From positions 1,240,001 to 1,304,000 of the forward strand of contig NZ_CP118631.1 of assembly GCF_028993635.1 (NCBI RefSeq): a stretch of 64,000 nucleotides of DNA, written 5' to 3'. Each line of letters opens with the position of its first letter. Within the stretch, counting starts at the first letter, position 1. The stretch is from Mucilaginibacter sp. SJ (GTDB taxonomy: Bacteria; Bacteroidota; Bacteroidia; Sphingobacteriales; Sphingobacteriaceae). The notes beneath the pieces were generated by a model that did no database searches, was not told where the DNA came from, and saw only the letters and a list, made by a program, of their open reading frames with translations. The position numbers were made by a program, and so were the translations under genes. Positions 25,842 to 34,687 of this stretch are shown here, piece after piece.

Positions 25842-26645
25842 ATGAACAAAACCATCATATGCAGCACATGCGGCACCCAGTTTTTAGCCAATCCCGGCGT
25901 GCCGGAGTTTTGCCCGATCTGTACAGATGACCGCCAGTATGTTCCTGAAAGCGGCCAGTTATGGACGGAAACAATTGAACTTAAAAACCGCAACATAAAA
26001 ATAACCCAGTTAAATGAGCAATTATACGCCCTGAAAATAACACCTGAATTTGCCATAGCTCAAAGGGCGTTATTGCTTGTTTCACCCAACGGCAATATTT
26101 TGTGGGATTGCATTCCCTATTTGGATAAACCTACAATTGATTTTATAAACAACCTTGGTGGCTTAAAGGCCATAGCATTTTCACATCCTCACTATTACAG
26201 CAACATGAATGACTGGGCGTCCGAATTTGACTGCCCCATTTACATCCACCAAAATGATGCAGAATGGGTACCATTTAAAACCCGGCACACCCGGCTGTGG
26301 GATGGTAATAGCATGCAACTTTGGGACGGGATCAACATAGTACACATCGGCGGACATTTTGCCGGTAGTTGTGTACTGCATGTTCCGGAACTAACCACCA
26401 AGGGCGCCATGCTTTGCGGCGATACTTTTAATATAGGCAGGAGCAAGCAGCATATCGCTATCATGTACAGCTATCCTAATATAATCATGCTGCCGCGCGA
26501 TGAATTTGAAAAGGCTTACAAAAAAGCATCCCATATTGATTTTGATACCATTTACGGCGCATTTGAAAACCAGGATATTGAGGGCAATGCAAAGGAAATA
26601 TTTGAAACTTCGATGCAGCGGTACAAGGATAGCTATGCATTATAA
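25842..26645 (+). CDS. MBL-fold hydrolase with N-terminal zinc-ribbon
   Basis: The 267-residue protein begins with a four-Cys zinc ribbon (Cys7, Cys10, Cys24, Cys27: CSTCGTQFLANPGVPEFCPIC) joined to a metallo-beta-lactamase fold. The first metal motif reads HPHYYSNMNDW where the family has HxHxDH, so the usual Asp-His pair is missing, while HIGGHFAGSCVL and MLCGDTF supply later ligands. It may bind one metal or use other ligands. It is the third gene of the doxX-eamA unit. The activity is unknown; glyoxalase-II-like or lactonase-like hydrolysis is possible. Confidence 0.78.
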   Translation: MNKTIICSTCGTQFLANPGVPEFCPICTDDRQYVPESGQLWTETIELKNRNIKITQLNEQLYALKITPEFAIAQRALLLVSPNGNILWDCIPYLDKPTIDFINNLGGLKAIAFSHPHYYSNMNDWASEFDCPIYIHQNDAEWVPFKTRHTRLWDGNSMQLWDGINIVHIGGHFAGSCVLHVPELTTKGAMLCGDTFNIGRSKQHIAIMYSYPNIIMLPRDEFEKAYKKASHIDFDTIYGAFENQDIEGNAKEIFETSMQRYKDSYAL

Positions 26646-26719
26646 TTATAAAAACTAACTCCGTTTTAGCTGATTTTTTTTAAAGTAAAAAGTATGATAT
26701 AGTTGTATTTGGCGAATCC

Positions 26720-26740
26720 ATTGTGTTATATTTACACAAT
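26720..26740. promoter_or_regulatory. Palindrome upstream of the esterase pair
   Basis: ATTGTGT (26720-26726) and ACACAAT (26734-26740) flank a 7-bp AT centre, 113 bp before the ATG at 26853. It looks like a dimeric regulator site of CRP/FNR or GntR size. No regulator gene is adjacent. Confidence 0.35.
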
Positions 26741-26852
26741 AGCTATTGCCAGTGGATAAAGATCCTCGCCAATTATTGGTAATTAACTATCTTTCAATTC
26801 CGGAAGCCAGTTTCGGATCGCGAAGTGTAAACCAATTTAACCAAATACAATT

Positions 26853-28469
26853 ATGAAAAAAAACAGTACCCTCATGCTGCTTTTACTCATTTGCTTTTTA
26901 CCCGTAACGGCGTTTTGCCAAAGCAACAACGAACCGGTTGTTGCCGGGAGCGGTATTGCTGTAACATCAACCGAAAGCGGAAAAGTAAAAGGCTATCTTC
27001 ACAATGGCATTTTTACATTTAAAGGTATCCCCTACGCCAAAGCCGATCGCTTTATGGCGCCCGAAAAACCTGCGCCATGGACAGATGTACGCAGTTCAAA
27101 AACTTACGGTCCGGTATGTCCTACCGATCCAACCACAACTGTTAACGACGAATTTGAATTTGCCTTTCAGCATGATCTGGGTTATTCAAATGAACACTGC
27201 CAGTCGCTCAATGTATGGACACAGAAACTGAACGATGGCAAAAAACGCCCGGTAATGGTTTGGCTGCATGGCGGCGGCTTTACTGCCGGCTCATCAATTG
27301 AGCTTCCGTCATATGATGGTGAAAACCTGGCTAAAAAAGGCGATGTGGTGTTGGTATCGGTAAATCACAGGTTAAACATTTTGGGTTTTCTTGATCTTTC
27401 GGCCTATGGCGATAAATATAAAAGTTCTGCAAACGCGGGCCTGCTTGATTTGAAATTGGCCCTGGAATGGGTAAAACAAAATATAACCCAGTTTGGCGGC
27501 GATCCTGATAATGTGACCATCTTTGGACAGTCGGGCGGCGGCGGTAAGGTTACCTGTTTGATGAACGCGCCGTCAGTAAAAGGTTTATTTAAAAACGCCA
27601 TTGTTGAAAGCGGCAGCTATATTACCAATTTTAACGAAAAACCGGTTACCCAAAAAGTTGCCGCTGCATTATTGGAAGAACTTCACCTGCAGCCTTCACA
27701 GGTTGATTCCCTTCAAAAACTGCCTTATGATGTATTAAATGAGGCGGGAAAAAAAGCCATGCGTAGGGTTTCGGCCGATTTGAAAAAAGAGGGCAAAACC
27801 ATGAACGGCTGGGGGCCTGCTTTAGACGGCGATTTTCTTCCTTATCAACCATCAGACCCGGCAGCTAAAGAACTATCGAAAAATATCCCGCTGCTGGTAG
27901 GTACTACCAAAAACGAATTCGCTCCATTTATACCTGGCCCTAAAAGCCAAACTATGGATGAGTTAAAGGCCAGTCTCCAAAAGAAGTATGGCGATAAAAC
28001 AGATGCTTACATCGCCGCCGCGCAAAAAGCATATCCCACAATTTCAAAACCATCAGAATATACCGATATTGAATTTAACTTCCGCTCATTAGCTATTAAA
28101 CAAGCCAATGAAAAGGCTGTTAGCGGTGCTGCCCCTGTGTATATGTACTTGTTTACCTGGCAATCGCCCGTAAATGGAGGCATGTATAAAGCTATGCACT
28201 GTATGGATATTGCTTTCCAGTTTAACAATATAGCGCGCTGCCAGGAAATGACCGGCGGCGGTAAGGAAGCATATGCCCTTGCCGATAAAATAAGCAGCGC
28301 TTGGATAAATTTTGCCAAAACCGGCACCCCCAATACATCGTCGTTACCTAAATGGCCTGCATACACTGCCGAAAATGGTGCAACTATGATACTGGATAAC
28401 CAATGCACAGTTAAAAACCACCCTGATGATGAATTATTAAAAATAGTAGCCTCAGCACCAAAACCATAA
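26853..28469 (+). CDS. Secreted carboxylesterase (type B)
   Basis: The 538-residue protein has a signal peptide (about 1-22, ending TAFCQS) and a type-B carboxylesterase fold. Landmarks are GYLHNGIFTFKGIPYA, the oxyanion loop WLHGGGFTAGS, the nucleophile elbow FGQSGGGGKV and the catalytic His in MHCMDIAFQF. Family members hydrolyse carboxylic esters, including acyl groups on plant polysaccharides or xenobiotics. The gene is followed after 4 bp by a second esterase, a pairing that suggests joint action outside the cytoplasm. The substrate is unknown. Confidence 0.9.
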   Translation: MKKNSTLMLLLLICFLPVTAFCQSNNEPVVAGSGIAVTSTESGKVKGYLHNGIFTFKGIPYAKADRFMAPEKPAPWTDVRSSKTYGPVCPTDPTTTVNDEFEFAFQHDLGYSNEHCQSLNVWTQKLNDGKKRPVMVWLHGGGFTAGSSIELPSYDGENLAKKGDVVLVSVNHRLNILGFLDLSAYGDKYKSSANAGLLDLKLALEWVKQNITQFGGDPDNVTIFGQSGGGGKVTCLMNAPSVKGLFKNAIVESGSYITNFNEKPVTQKVAAALLEELHLQPSQVDSLQKLPYDVLNEAGKKAMRRVSADLKKEGKTMNGWGPALDGDFLPYQPSDPAAKELSKNIPLLVGTTKNEFAPFIPGPKSQTMDELKASLQKKYGDKTDAYIAAAQKAYPTISKPSEYTDIEFNFRSLAIKQANEKAVSGAAPVYMYLFTWQSPVNGGMYKAMHCMDIAFQFNNIARCQEMTGGGKEAYALADKISSAWINFAKTGTPNTSSLPKWPAYTAENGATMILDNQCTVKNHPDDELLKIVASAPKP

Positions 28470-28473
28470 GTAA

Positions 28474-29337
28474 ATGAGAAGAGTAGTTTTAATATTTACC
28501 CTGCTGTTTTGCAGTGCCTGCGTTTTTGCAGCTAAAGTTGATACGGTGCAGATCCCAAGCGTGGCAATGAACAAAACTTATAAAGCGGCTATTGCATTCC
28601 CTAAAACATATGGAAAAAGCAAAGCCAATTTTCCGGTGTTGTACTTGCTGCACGGAGGCTATGGCCATTTTGATGACTGGCTGCTGAAAACACCGGATAA
28701 ATCGTTGGTAAAAGACCTTGCTGACCAATACAACATCATTATTGTAATGCCTGAAGGTGAAATCTTTAGTTATTATGTTGATAGCCCGATTGATCCTAAC
28801 AGCAAATTTGAAACTTATATCATTAAAGAAGTCATTCCTTTTATCGATAGCAAATACCGCACCGTTAATGATAAAAAAGGCAGGTTTATCACCGGCTTAT
28901 CTATGGGAGGATTTGGCTCGTTGTATCTTTCAACCAGGCATCCGGAACTTTTTGCAGCAGCGGGGAGTATGAGCGGAGCCCTCGACCCAAATATGACCAC
29001 CTGGAAACTTCCTCCCGATAGGTTTGAGATGCTTACCAAAATGCTTGATAAGATTTGGGGGCCTATGACGCCCGATACTTACCTGCAATATTCCGTTGTG
29101 AACATGGCCGATCAGATCCGAAAAAACGGATTGCCATTGGTTATTAATATCGGAGTTGATGACTTTTTGCTTGAGCCCAACCGTGAATTACACCGCAGAT
29201 TAGTTTATAACCATACCCCACATGATTATTCCGAACAGCCAGGAGGCCATACCTGGGAATTTTGGCAAAACGCGTTGCCGGGGCATTTATTGTTTTTCAG
29301 CAAAATACTGAAAACAAATGGTGTTTATGTTTTATAA
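28474..29337 (+). CDS. Secreted esterase D/feruloyl-esterase-like alpha/beta hydrolase
   Basis: The 287-residue protein has a signal peptide (about 1-19) and an esterase D-type alpha/beta hydrolase fold with FPVLYLLHGGYGHFDDW, nucleophile motif GLSMGGFG, an acid in IGVDDFLLEPN and the final His in PGGHTWEFW. These features match the S-formylglutathione hydrolase/feruloyl esterase group. It begins 4 bp after the type-B esterase stop, so they are co-transcribed. The hairpin at 29353-29392 ends the operon. Confidence 0.88.
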   Translation: MRRVVLIFTLLFCSACVFAAKVDTVQIPSVAMNKTYKAAIAFPKTYGKSKANFPVLYLLHGGYGHFDDWLLKTPDKSLVKDLADQYNIIIVMPEGEIFSYYVDSPIDPNSKFETYIIKEVIPFIDSKYRTVNDKKGRFITGLSMGGFGSLYLSTRHPELFAAAGSMSGALDPNMTTWKLPPDRFEMLTKMLDKIWGPMTPDTYLQYSVVNMADQIRKNGLPLVINIGVDDFLLEPNRELHRRLVYNHTPHDYSEQPGGHTWEFWQNALPGHLLFFSKILKTNGVYVL

Positions 29338-29352
29338 AAAGCTAAGTTGAAT

Positions 29353-29392
29353 ATATAAAGGGAAGATCGATCACAGTATCTTCCCTTTATAT
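29353..29392. terminator. Bidirectional terminator between convergent genes
   Basis: ATATAAAGGGAAGAT (29353-29367) and ATCTTCCCTTTATAT (29378-29392) form a perfect 15-bp stem with a 10-nt loop, between the esterase stop at 29337 and the stress-protein stop at 29403. It can serve both transcripts. Confidence 0.8.
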
Positions 29393-29402
29393 TGTGCTAT
29401 TT

Positions 29403-30170
29403 TTAGCATGGAAAGATAAGCGCCGGTAGGTGGGCATGTTCTTCATTCTCCATATTCTCCCAATCCCACAGCCCGTTTAATTGAGAGCTGCGATTGCTCA
29501 ATACAAAAAAATCAACCCGCATTATATTGGCCAGCACATCAACGGTTTTCATGATATCCCGCTCTTTAATATTCACAAGGTTCAGTCTTGAACCAGAGAA
29601 CAATTGCCTGAACACAGCATCAGCATAATCACTATGCATGTGGGGTAATCCCAATTCAGTTATATTAAAAAGCGATGCCTTTACACCCATTGCTTCACTC
29701 ATTTTATTTAAAAAACTTACAATATCCTTTTGGGCATAACGAAGATCGGCAAGGTATCCCATATTTGTAATATTGAATGACGCACCTTCCGGAACGGCCA
29801 GCAAGGGGCAGCACGAATGATTTAAAACAGGCACAAGCTGTTCATTAATTTCTTTTGCGGTTCCGCTAACCCCTTTGATAATTAAACCTATATCATATTT
29901 AGCTGTAATTGCGTGGAGCGACATCCCCAAAGTATCCAGATAGTTAAGGAAAACTATATTTTCGGTGCCTTTATTTTGATCTTTAAAACTAAAATCCTCA
30001 TTATCAAATATATCCTGCATGATAGTATCAGATAACTGGACACTCATCGGTTCGGGTACCGTGTTCATAACAATTACTTTGGTTTTTAATTTATTGCCTA
30101 AATTACTGGCGTAAGTAAGTGCATAATTGCTTTCTTTTCTGAGATTGTGAACTACCAGGATTGCTTTCAT
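29403..30170 (-). CDS. Universal stress protein (two UspA-like halves)
   Basis: The 255-residue protein begins MKAILVVHNLRKESNYALTYA, the first strand and helix of a UspA fold. A second, more degenerate half starts around residue 130 (NMGYLADLRYAQKDIVSFL). The glycine-rich ATP loop of type I Usp proteins is not evident, so it may not bind ATP. I use the ATG at 30170, where the fold starts; the frame extends 13 codons upstream. Such proteins are induced by starvation or oxygen limitation. It is a single leftward gene. Confidence 0.8.
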   Translation of the reverse strand: MKAILVVHNLRKESNYALTYASNLGNKLKTKVIVMNTVPEPMSVQLSDTIMQDIFDNEDFSFKDQNKGTENIVFLNYLDTLGMSLHAITAKYDIGLIIKGVSGTAKEINEQLVPVLNHSCCPLLAVPEGASFNITNMGYLADLRYAQKDIVSFLNKMSEAMGVKASLFNITELGLPHMHSDYADAVFRQLFSGSRLNLVNIKERDIMKTVDVLANIMRVDFFVLSNRSSQLNGLWDWENMENEEHAHLPALIFPC

Positions 30171-30209
30171 AGCTAATTTATATAATAATGAGATGTATGA
30201 TTTGAACAA

Positions 30210-30620
30210 GTGATAACAAGAGCTGTTTCTTAATTTGTAATTAAAAAAGTCATAAAAAAGTCAGTTTGACACGCTCATGAGTTGCTGGCTGTATATAAAC
30301 TTTAACCTTTAACTGAAAAGCGGATATTATTCACCACCTGTTGCAATAAACGGTTATGTTAGGTAATCTTTAAAATGACTTTGTTTTAATTTACACTGAT
30401 ATTAAATAACGTTGCTTATTGATGTCACGGATAAATAAAAACAGATCAATTTGCAATAAAAATGACCGCTCATGCTAAACACTTGATCACTATTGACGAT
30501 TTCCTGGTAGCACCACCATTACCCGCTCCTGCTATAGGAAATTAAACAGGATGATGGTATTGGCGAACTGATCAAAATCCTGGCTATTCAAACAATCACC
30601 TGGTTTGGTTGCTAAATATG
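30210..30620. other. Intergenic interval without a supported gene
   Basis: The 410 bp between the stress protein and the OmpA terminator hold no gene I can defend. A 27-codon frame at 30462 (MTAHAKHLITIDDF...) lacks any supporting signal. Confidence 0.4.
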
Positions 30621-30626
30621 AAAGCA

Positions 30627-30654
30627 AAAAAGCCACTCAATTGAGCAGCTTTTT
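30627..30654 (-). terminator. Terminator of the OmpA-like gene
   Basis: AAAAAGC (30627-30633) pairs with GCTTTTT (30648-30654), with CTCAATTGAG as an inner palindrome, giving a hairpin followed on the minus strand by T-runs. It starts 27 bp after the OmpA stop. Confidence 0.7.
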
Positions 30655-30680
30655 ACTTATATAAGGTTTAACAACCTTTG

Positions 30681-32057
30681 TTAATACAAGGTAAATTCAA
30701 CCCTGCGATTAGCCTGACGGCCTGCAGCTGTTTTGTTTGTAGCTATTGGCTGTGTTTGACCATAGCCGGTTGCTTCAATACGCGATGGATTTGCACCTTT
30801 GCTTGCGAGGTATGATTTAACCGATTCAGCACGATCTTTTGATAAACGCATGTTTAAATCAGCCGAACCTGTGTTGTCAGTATGGCCAGCAAGTTTTAGG
30901 CTAAAGTTTTTATCAACCAATAACTGTGCTACCCTATCCAAACTTGGATATGAATGCGCACGAATGGTAGCTTTACCCAAATCAAACTCAAGATTTTTGA
31001 TAGCGTCTTTAACCACTTTCTTATCTTCTTCGGTAACATACACTACTGGTTTAGCCAAAGGACAGCCTGAACCATCAACCTTTTGCCCCGCAGGTGTATT
31101 AGGGCATTTATCGTTTACGTCCACAACACCGTCACCGTCGCTGTCGGTAGTTAATTTGGCGAGGTTGGCGTTGGTTGTTGCAAGGTCGCTGGCCAGCTGC
31201 GCGTTTTTAGCTTTTTCAGCGTCTATCTGTTGCTGTAATTCGGCACGGGTACGCTGGTTTTCCCATTGGTACTCTGTACGCATTGATGACACCGGGTTAT
31301 GGGTTGCCATCTGGTGTTTTTTCTTGCTGCCAAGGGCAAATTCCAAACCAATATGCGCGTATGAAAACCTGTCATCACCCGCGCCCTGGTTGTATCCGTC
31401 AAGATTATCGGCCTGTACAAAGTTAACCTGGTAACCTAAATCAAGGTTTATACCCGGTGCAAGATCAAATTTCAAACCTAAGCCAACGGGGATAAACAAT
31501 TCATTGATGTGGCCATTATCGGTTTTCTTAAAATTTTCCTGTTGACCGCCAACCGGGGTGATCCTTGGTGTGAAGTTCATATTACCAACGCCCGCGGTTA
31601 AGTAAGGCTGAATAAACGGCTTTTCATGACGCCAGTTGATGTTAGCCAACGTAATGTTAGCGCTTAAAGCTGCCGACCAGTTAAATTTAGTAGAGTATGA
31701 ATCATAAGGAGAAGTACCTATTGCGTTGGGCTGACTGTTTGATGAAGTTAATTTACCGCGAAGGAAGTCGGCTTGCAAGCCTAAAGATGGCAATATTTGT
31801 TTTTTAATGTACCCGCCGTAGCCAAACTGTTCGGTTGGGCTGGTAAAATCCTGTCTGTTGTTGCGTCCAAATATGGTAAAAGGGGTTAACAAACCGCCAT
31901 GTACACCTATTGACCAGGTGCGCAGTTCACCACCACCCGAAAAGGGTCTCACGTAATCTTTTGCTGTAGCTGAGGTATCTGTCGACTGAGCGAATAATTT
32001 ACCGCTAATCATAACTCCTGTAAGAAGCAATGAGGCTTTTTTTAAATTTGTTTTCAT
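30681..32057 (-). CDS. OmpA-family outer membrane protein with thrombospondin type 3 repeat
   Basis: The 458-residue protein has a signal peptide (about 1-24, ending GKLFAQ), an N-terminal beta-barrel region (about 40-255), a linker with a coiled coil (QQQIDAEKAKNAQLASDLATT), a calcium-binding thrombospondin type 3 repeat (DSDGDGVVDVNDKCPNTPAG) and a C-terminal OmpA peptidoglycan-binding domain (LKLAGHTDNTGSADLNMRLS and GYGQTQPIATN). It anchors the outer membrane to the cell wall. I start at the ATG at 32057, where the signal peptide begins. It is a single gene with its own terminator. Confidence 0.92.
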   Translation of the reverse strand: MKTNLKKASLLLTGVMISGKLFAQSTDTSATAKDYVRPFSGGGELRTWSIGVHGGLLTPFTIFGRNNRQDFTSPTEQFGYGGYIKKQILPSLGLQADFLRGKLTSSNSQPNAIGTSPYDSYSTKFNWSAALSANITLANINWRHEKPFIQPYLTAGVGNMNFTPRITPVGGQQENFKKTDNGHINELFIPVGLGLKFDLAPGINLDLGYQVNFVQADNLDGYNQGAGDDRFSYAHIGLEFALGSKKKHQMATHNPVSSMRTEYQWENQRTRAELQQQIDAEKAKNAQLASDLATTNANLAKLTTDSDGDGVVDVNDKCPNTPAGQKVDGSGCPLAKPVVYVTEEDKKVVKDAIKNLEFDLGKATIRAHSYPSLDRVAQLLVDKNFSLKLAGHTDNTGSADLNMRLSKDRAESVKSYLASKGANPSRIEATGYGQTQPIATNKTAAGRQANRRVEFTLY

Positions 32058-32366
32058 ATTTATATGTTTAATTATACGTTTAACATTCAAGTAAAACGTA
32101 CACTGGTTAATCCAACATTGATGCCATCAATATTTATCAAACCAGAAAGCTCATTGCCAAAAGGCAGGCTACTTAAACAAAAAAAGCATATGAAATTTGA
32201 TATAAAATGCTGATTAACTAAGTCAAATACTTATGTTTTTATAACGCGATTAAGGTTGCTTTAAACAAGCAATCACAGTCAAATTCTTAATTTTTTGTAT
32301 AAATTGGTTAATGAGTTAAAAAGAATACAGTTTGTACACTTAAAGAGTAAATAAACAAAATGGTTG

Positions 32367-33206
32367 TTAAGCCATCACAGCAACCATATTAAACAAATTT
32401 TCGCCCAGGTTAATATCGCCGCTGATTTTAGATGCTCCCAACGCTGTTTGCGGATTGATCCCTTTAGTAAAAACCTTCCAGGCAATATCAGGCGATAAAG
32501 TCACTATAGTATCCGGCACAGATCCGGCATTTTTGGTGAGTGTCCAGCCCTCAGCCATTTTAAGCAGGTACCAGTTACCTCCGGCTTCGCCAGTTACAAT
32601 AATTTGAATTAACACACCGGTGTTTGCGTTGACCGTACGATATGCATGCGGCAGTCCGCACATAAAGGTATCGATGCAGGGATAAAACAATTCGGCAGTT
32701 AGGATACCTTGTTTGCCAACCGCTTCGCGGATCTGTTGTTGATGATGAAACTTTTCGGTGTATTCGCGGGCTATGTGAAACCAGTTAACGGATTCATCTT
32801 CACCTGCCCAGGCTACTGAAAATGGTGCAGGTGCAAACAAATCAGCAGCAGCCATTATTTTGCTGTATTGTTTGCCTGTAGTTTCTAAAAGGTCGGTAAG
32901 CAACTGCGGGCTTACACGCCTCATTGCATTTACCCAGGTAGCATTTAATCCATTCAAAAAATCAACTAAATCGCTATAGCTATTAATGGGATTTGAAGAG
33001 GGATCGCCGGCAAATTGGTGAGAGGAAGAAACGACGCGTATGTTACCATCAAGCAAATGAGCGGCAATATCCTTTACCGTCCAAAGTTTTGCTAATGTAG
33101 GCCTGTTCCAGTCGTCGGCTGATAAAGACTTAAGCAGTTCTATTAGCTTTTGGTCTAAAAGGGGGAACAGGTGAACTGTTTTAATAGATACTTCCTGTTC
33201 CGCCAT
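32367..33206 (-). CDS. DinB-superfamily protein, maleylpyruvate isomerase N-terminal type
   Basis: The 279-residue protein belongs to the DinB/maleylpyruvate isomerase superfamily: LLDQKLIELLKSLSADDWNRPTLAKLWTVKDIAAHLLDGNIR gives the metal His of the four-helix bundle, and WFHIAREYTEKFHHQQQIREAVG gives two further metal His residues. A C-terminal sterol-carrier-like domain follows (about 190-279). Actinobacterial members use mycothiol; Bacteroidota do not make it, so the thiol here, if any, is different. It lies 27 bp after the OsmC gene and is probably co-transcribed. Confidence 0.8.
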   Translation of the reverse strand: MAEQEVSIKTVHLFPLLDQKLIELLKSLSADDWNRPTLAKLWTVKDIAAHLLDGNIRVVSSSHQFAGDPSSNPINSYSDLVDFLNGLNATWVNAMRRVSPQLLTDLLETTGKQYSKIMAAADLFAPAPFSVAWAGEDESVNWFHIAREYTEKFHHQQQIREAVGKQGILTAELFYPCIDTFMCGLPHAYRTVNANTGVLIQIIVTGEAGGNWYLLKMAEGWTLTKNAGSVPDTIVTLSPDIAWKVFTKGINPQTALGASKISGDINLGENLFNMVAVMA

Positions 33207-33233
33207 TTGATATTTTACTGGGTAATAAATATA

Positions 33234-33662
33234 TTATTCAGCAGGATGAACAATTACTTTCCACTTAATTTCGGCACCGGCTTTTGCAAGTGTTGCAGCA
33301 ACTGAACAGTATTTGTTAATAGAAAGTTCGGCAGCACGCACAGCTTTATCCTCATCAACATTGCCATAAATATGAAATTCAATATCCACATCCTTCCATA
33401 ACGAAGGTTCTTTACCGGCTTCACGTTCGCCATTAACAACCATTTTATAGTCGGTTATTTCCTGGCGCTGTTTTTTCAGGATACTGATCACATCAATTGC
33501 CGAGCAACCGGCCAGGCCCATTAAAAGCATTTGCATTGGGCGGACGCCAAAATCCTGGCCGCCACTTTCCGGACTACTGTCCATTTTTACGGTGTGCCCG
33601 TTAGCGTCAACAGCTTCAAAGCCAAAATCGCCATGTACACGTTTTAATTCAATCTGAGCCAT
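33234..33662 (-). CDS. OsmC family peroxiredoxin-like protein (first copy)
   Basis: The 142-residue protein has the OsmC fold with one visible active-site Cys in LMGLAGCSAIDVISIL and the second position around NKYCSVAATLA. OsmC/YhfA proteins reduce organic hydroperoxides or related compounds using paired Cys residues. It heads a two-gene unit with the DinB-type protein at 32367; the two could form a thiol-stress pair. A second, divergent OsmC paralogue is at 36554. Confidence 0.9.
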   Translation of the reverse strand: MAQIELKRVHGDFGFEAVDANGHTVKMDSSPESGGQDFGVRPMQMLLMGLAGCSAIDVISILKKQRQEITDYKMVVNGEREAGKEPSLWKDVDIEFHIYGNVDEDKAVRAAELSINKYCSVAATLAKAGAEIKWKVIVHPAE

Positions 33663-33753
33663 ATTATCAGGTATTATTGTGCTAAGTTATACAATTAAGC
33701 GCTTATGCTAAAACGCAGTGCCGTTTGTTTAACTGGTTTTAACTAAAAATGAC

Positions 33754-34170
33754 CTATACCACATATTTCCTGTTTTTAACGGGGATCACCAGCTTCAAAC
33801 CCGACCACACTTCATCAACCGCGCAAACCTTGATATCAACCAACCCCATTTGCAAAGCAAAGTTCCTGATCAAATCTTCTGTAATATCAGTAACTACTTT
33901 TGAAGCCTTTTTTGGCCAGGAAACCCAGAGCATGCCATCCTGTTTTATTTGTTTCATCAGTTCGGGCAGCTTAATCCGGTATTCATCCGCGCTTTTACTA
34001 AAAAAATGGATCACATCATTTTCAAATGAAATATCATCTGTAAAATAAACATCAGGAGACATGTCGCTAAACAGATCCAGGTAATAATCAGGTGCGTTAA
34101 CAAGCAACAGCTTCCCACCTGCTTTTATGCCGAGTTTTTTTGCCAGGGGCGTAGCTGAATAACCTGCCAT
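33754..34170 (-). CDS. DUF3052-like protein
   Basis: The 138-residue protein opens AGYSATPLAKKLGIKAGGKLLLVNAP and later has DGMLWVSWPKKASKV and the LVDIKVCAVDEVWSGLKLVI ending, the pattern of the DUF3052 family, whose function is unknown. The sequence is cytoplasmic and without metal or Cys motifs. Its ATG overlaps the stop of the upstream DinB gene by one base (TAATG), so translation is coupled. A shared role with that DinB protein is likely but undefined. Confidence 0.82.
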   Translation of the reverse strand: MAGYSATPLAKKLGIKAGGKLLLVNAPDYYLDLFSDMSPDVYFTDDISFENDVIHFFSKSADEYRIKLPELMKQIKQDGMLWVSWPKKASKVVTDITEDLIRNFALQMGLVDIKVCAVDEVWSGLKLVIPVKNRKYVV

Positions 34171-34604
34171 TACAAAATATTTTTAAGGTGATGGAGCATG
34201 TGATCAACATAATCGGCAGCAAGCCATTCAACAGTTTGCAGGTTAGGCTCCTGTTTGCTGTTGTCACAACTCGCGCTTAACCTGCCGGTCGGATAATTTG
34301 TTAAAACCCGTACAATTTGAAGGTTTAATAATACCCAAAGATCTATTAGTTGTTCAGCATCAGCATCCTGGTACCGGGCGGCGGCGACCCATTCAACCTG
34401 TTCATAGGTAAGCTTGAAGTTTTCTTCATAAGTACAGCGTACAAAGCGTTGAAGGTTAATTTGTGCGCTATCAATCAAATGGCCGATCACCTCTTTTTTT
34501 GACCATTTAGCGGGCGATGCTTTATAGGCCCAGTCAATATCGCGGCCTTTTAACTGCCGTACGTTTTGAATAGTTTCGGTTAATTTATTGATAGTGTTAT
34601 TCAT
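34170..34604 (-). CDS. DinB family protein
   Basis: The 144-residue four-helix bundle has DinB metal His residues in WSKKEVIGHLIDSAQINLQRF and a C-terminal DYVDHMLHHLKNIL pair. DinB proteins use divalent metal and often a low-molecular-weight thiol for transferase reactions. It is the first gene of the unit with DUF3052. A further DinB protein (58817) and the maleylpyruvate-isomerase type (32367) make three members of the superfamily in this window. Confidence 0.85.
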   Translation of the reverse strand: MNNTINKLTETIQNVRQLKGRDIDWAYKASPAKWSKKEVIGHLIDSAQINLQRFVRCTYEENFKLTYEQVEWVAAARYQDADAEQLIDLWVLLNLQIVRVLTNYPTGRLSASCDNSKQEPNLQTVEWLAADYVDHMLHHLKNIL

Positions 34605-34687
34605 AAATCGGTTGGTTGCATTGGTAGTAATATCAGCATTTCATATTAAACTACAAAAGCACTAACTTCAAAGCCTTAAACATTACT

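Noticed and set aside
30462..30545. 27-codon plus-strand frame (MTAHAKHLITIDDF...)
   Set aside because: No terminator, promoter or hydrophobic pattern supports it, unlike the 26-residue peptide gene at 21958.
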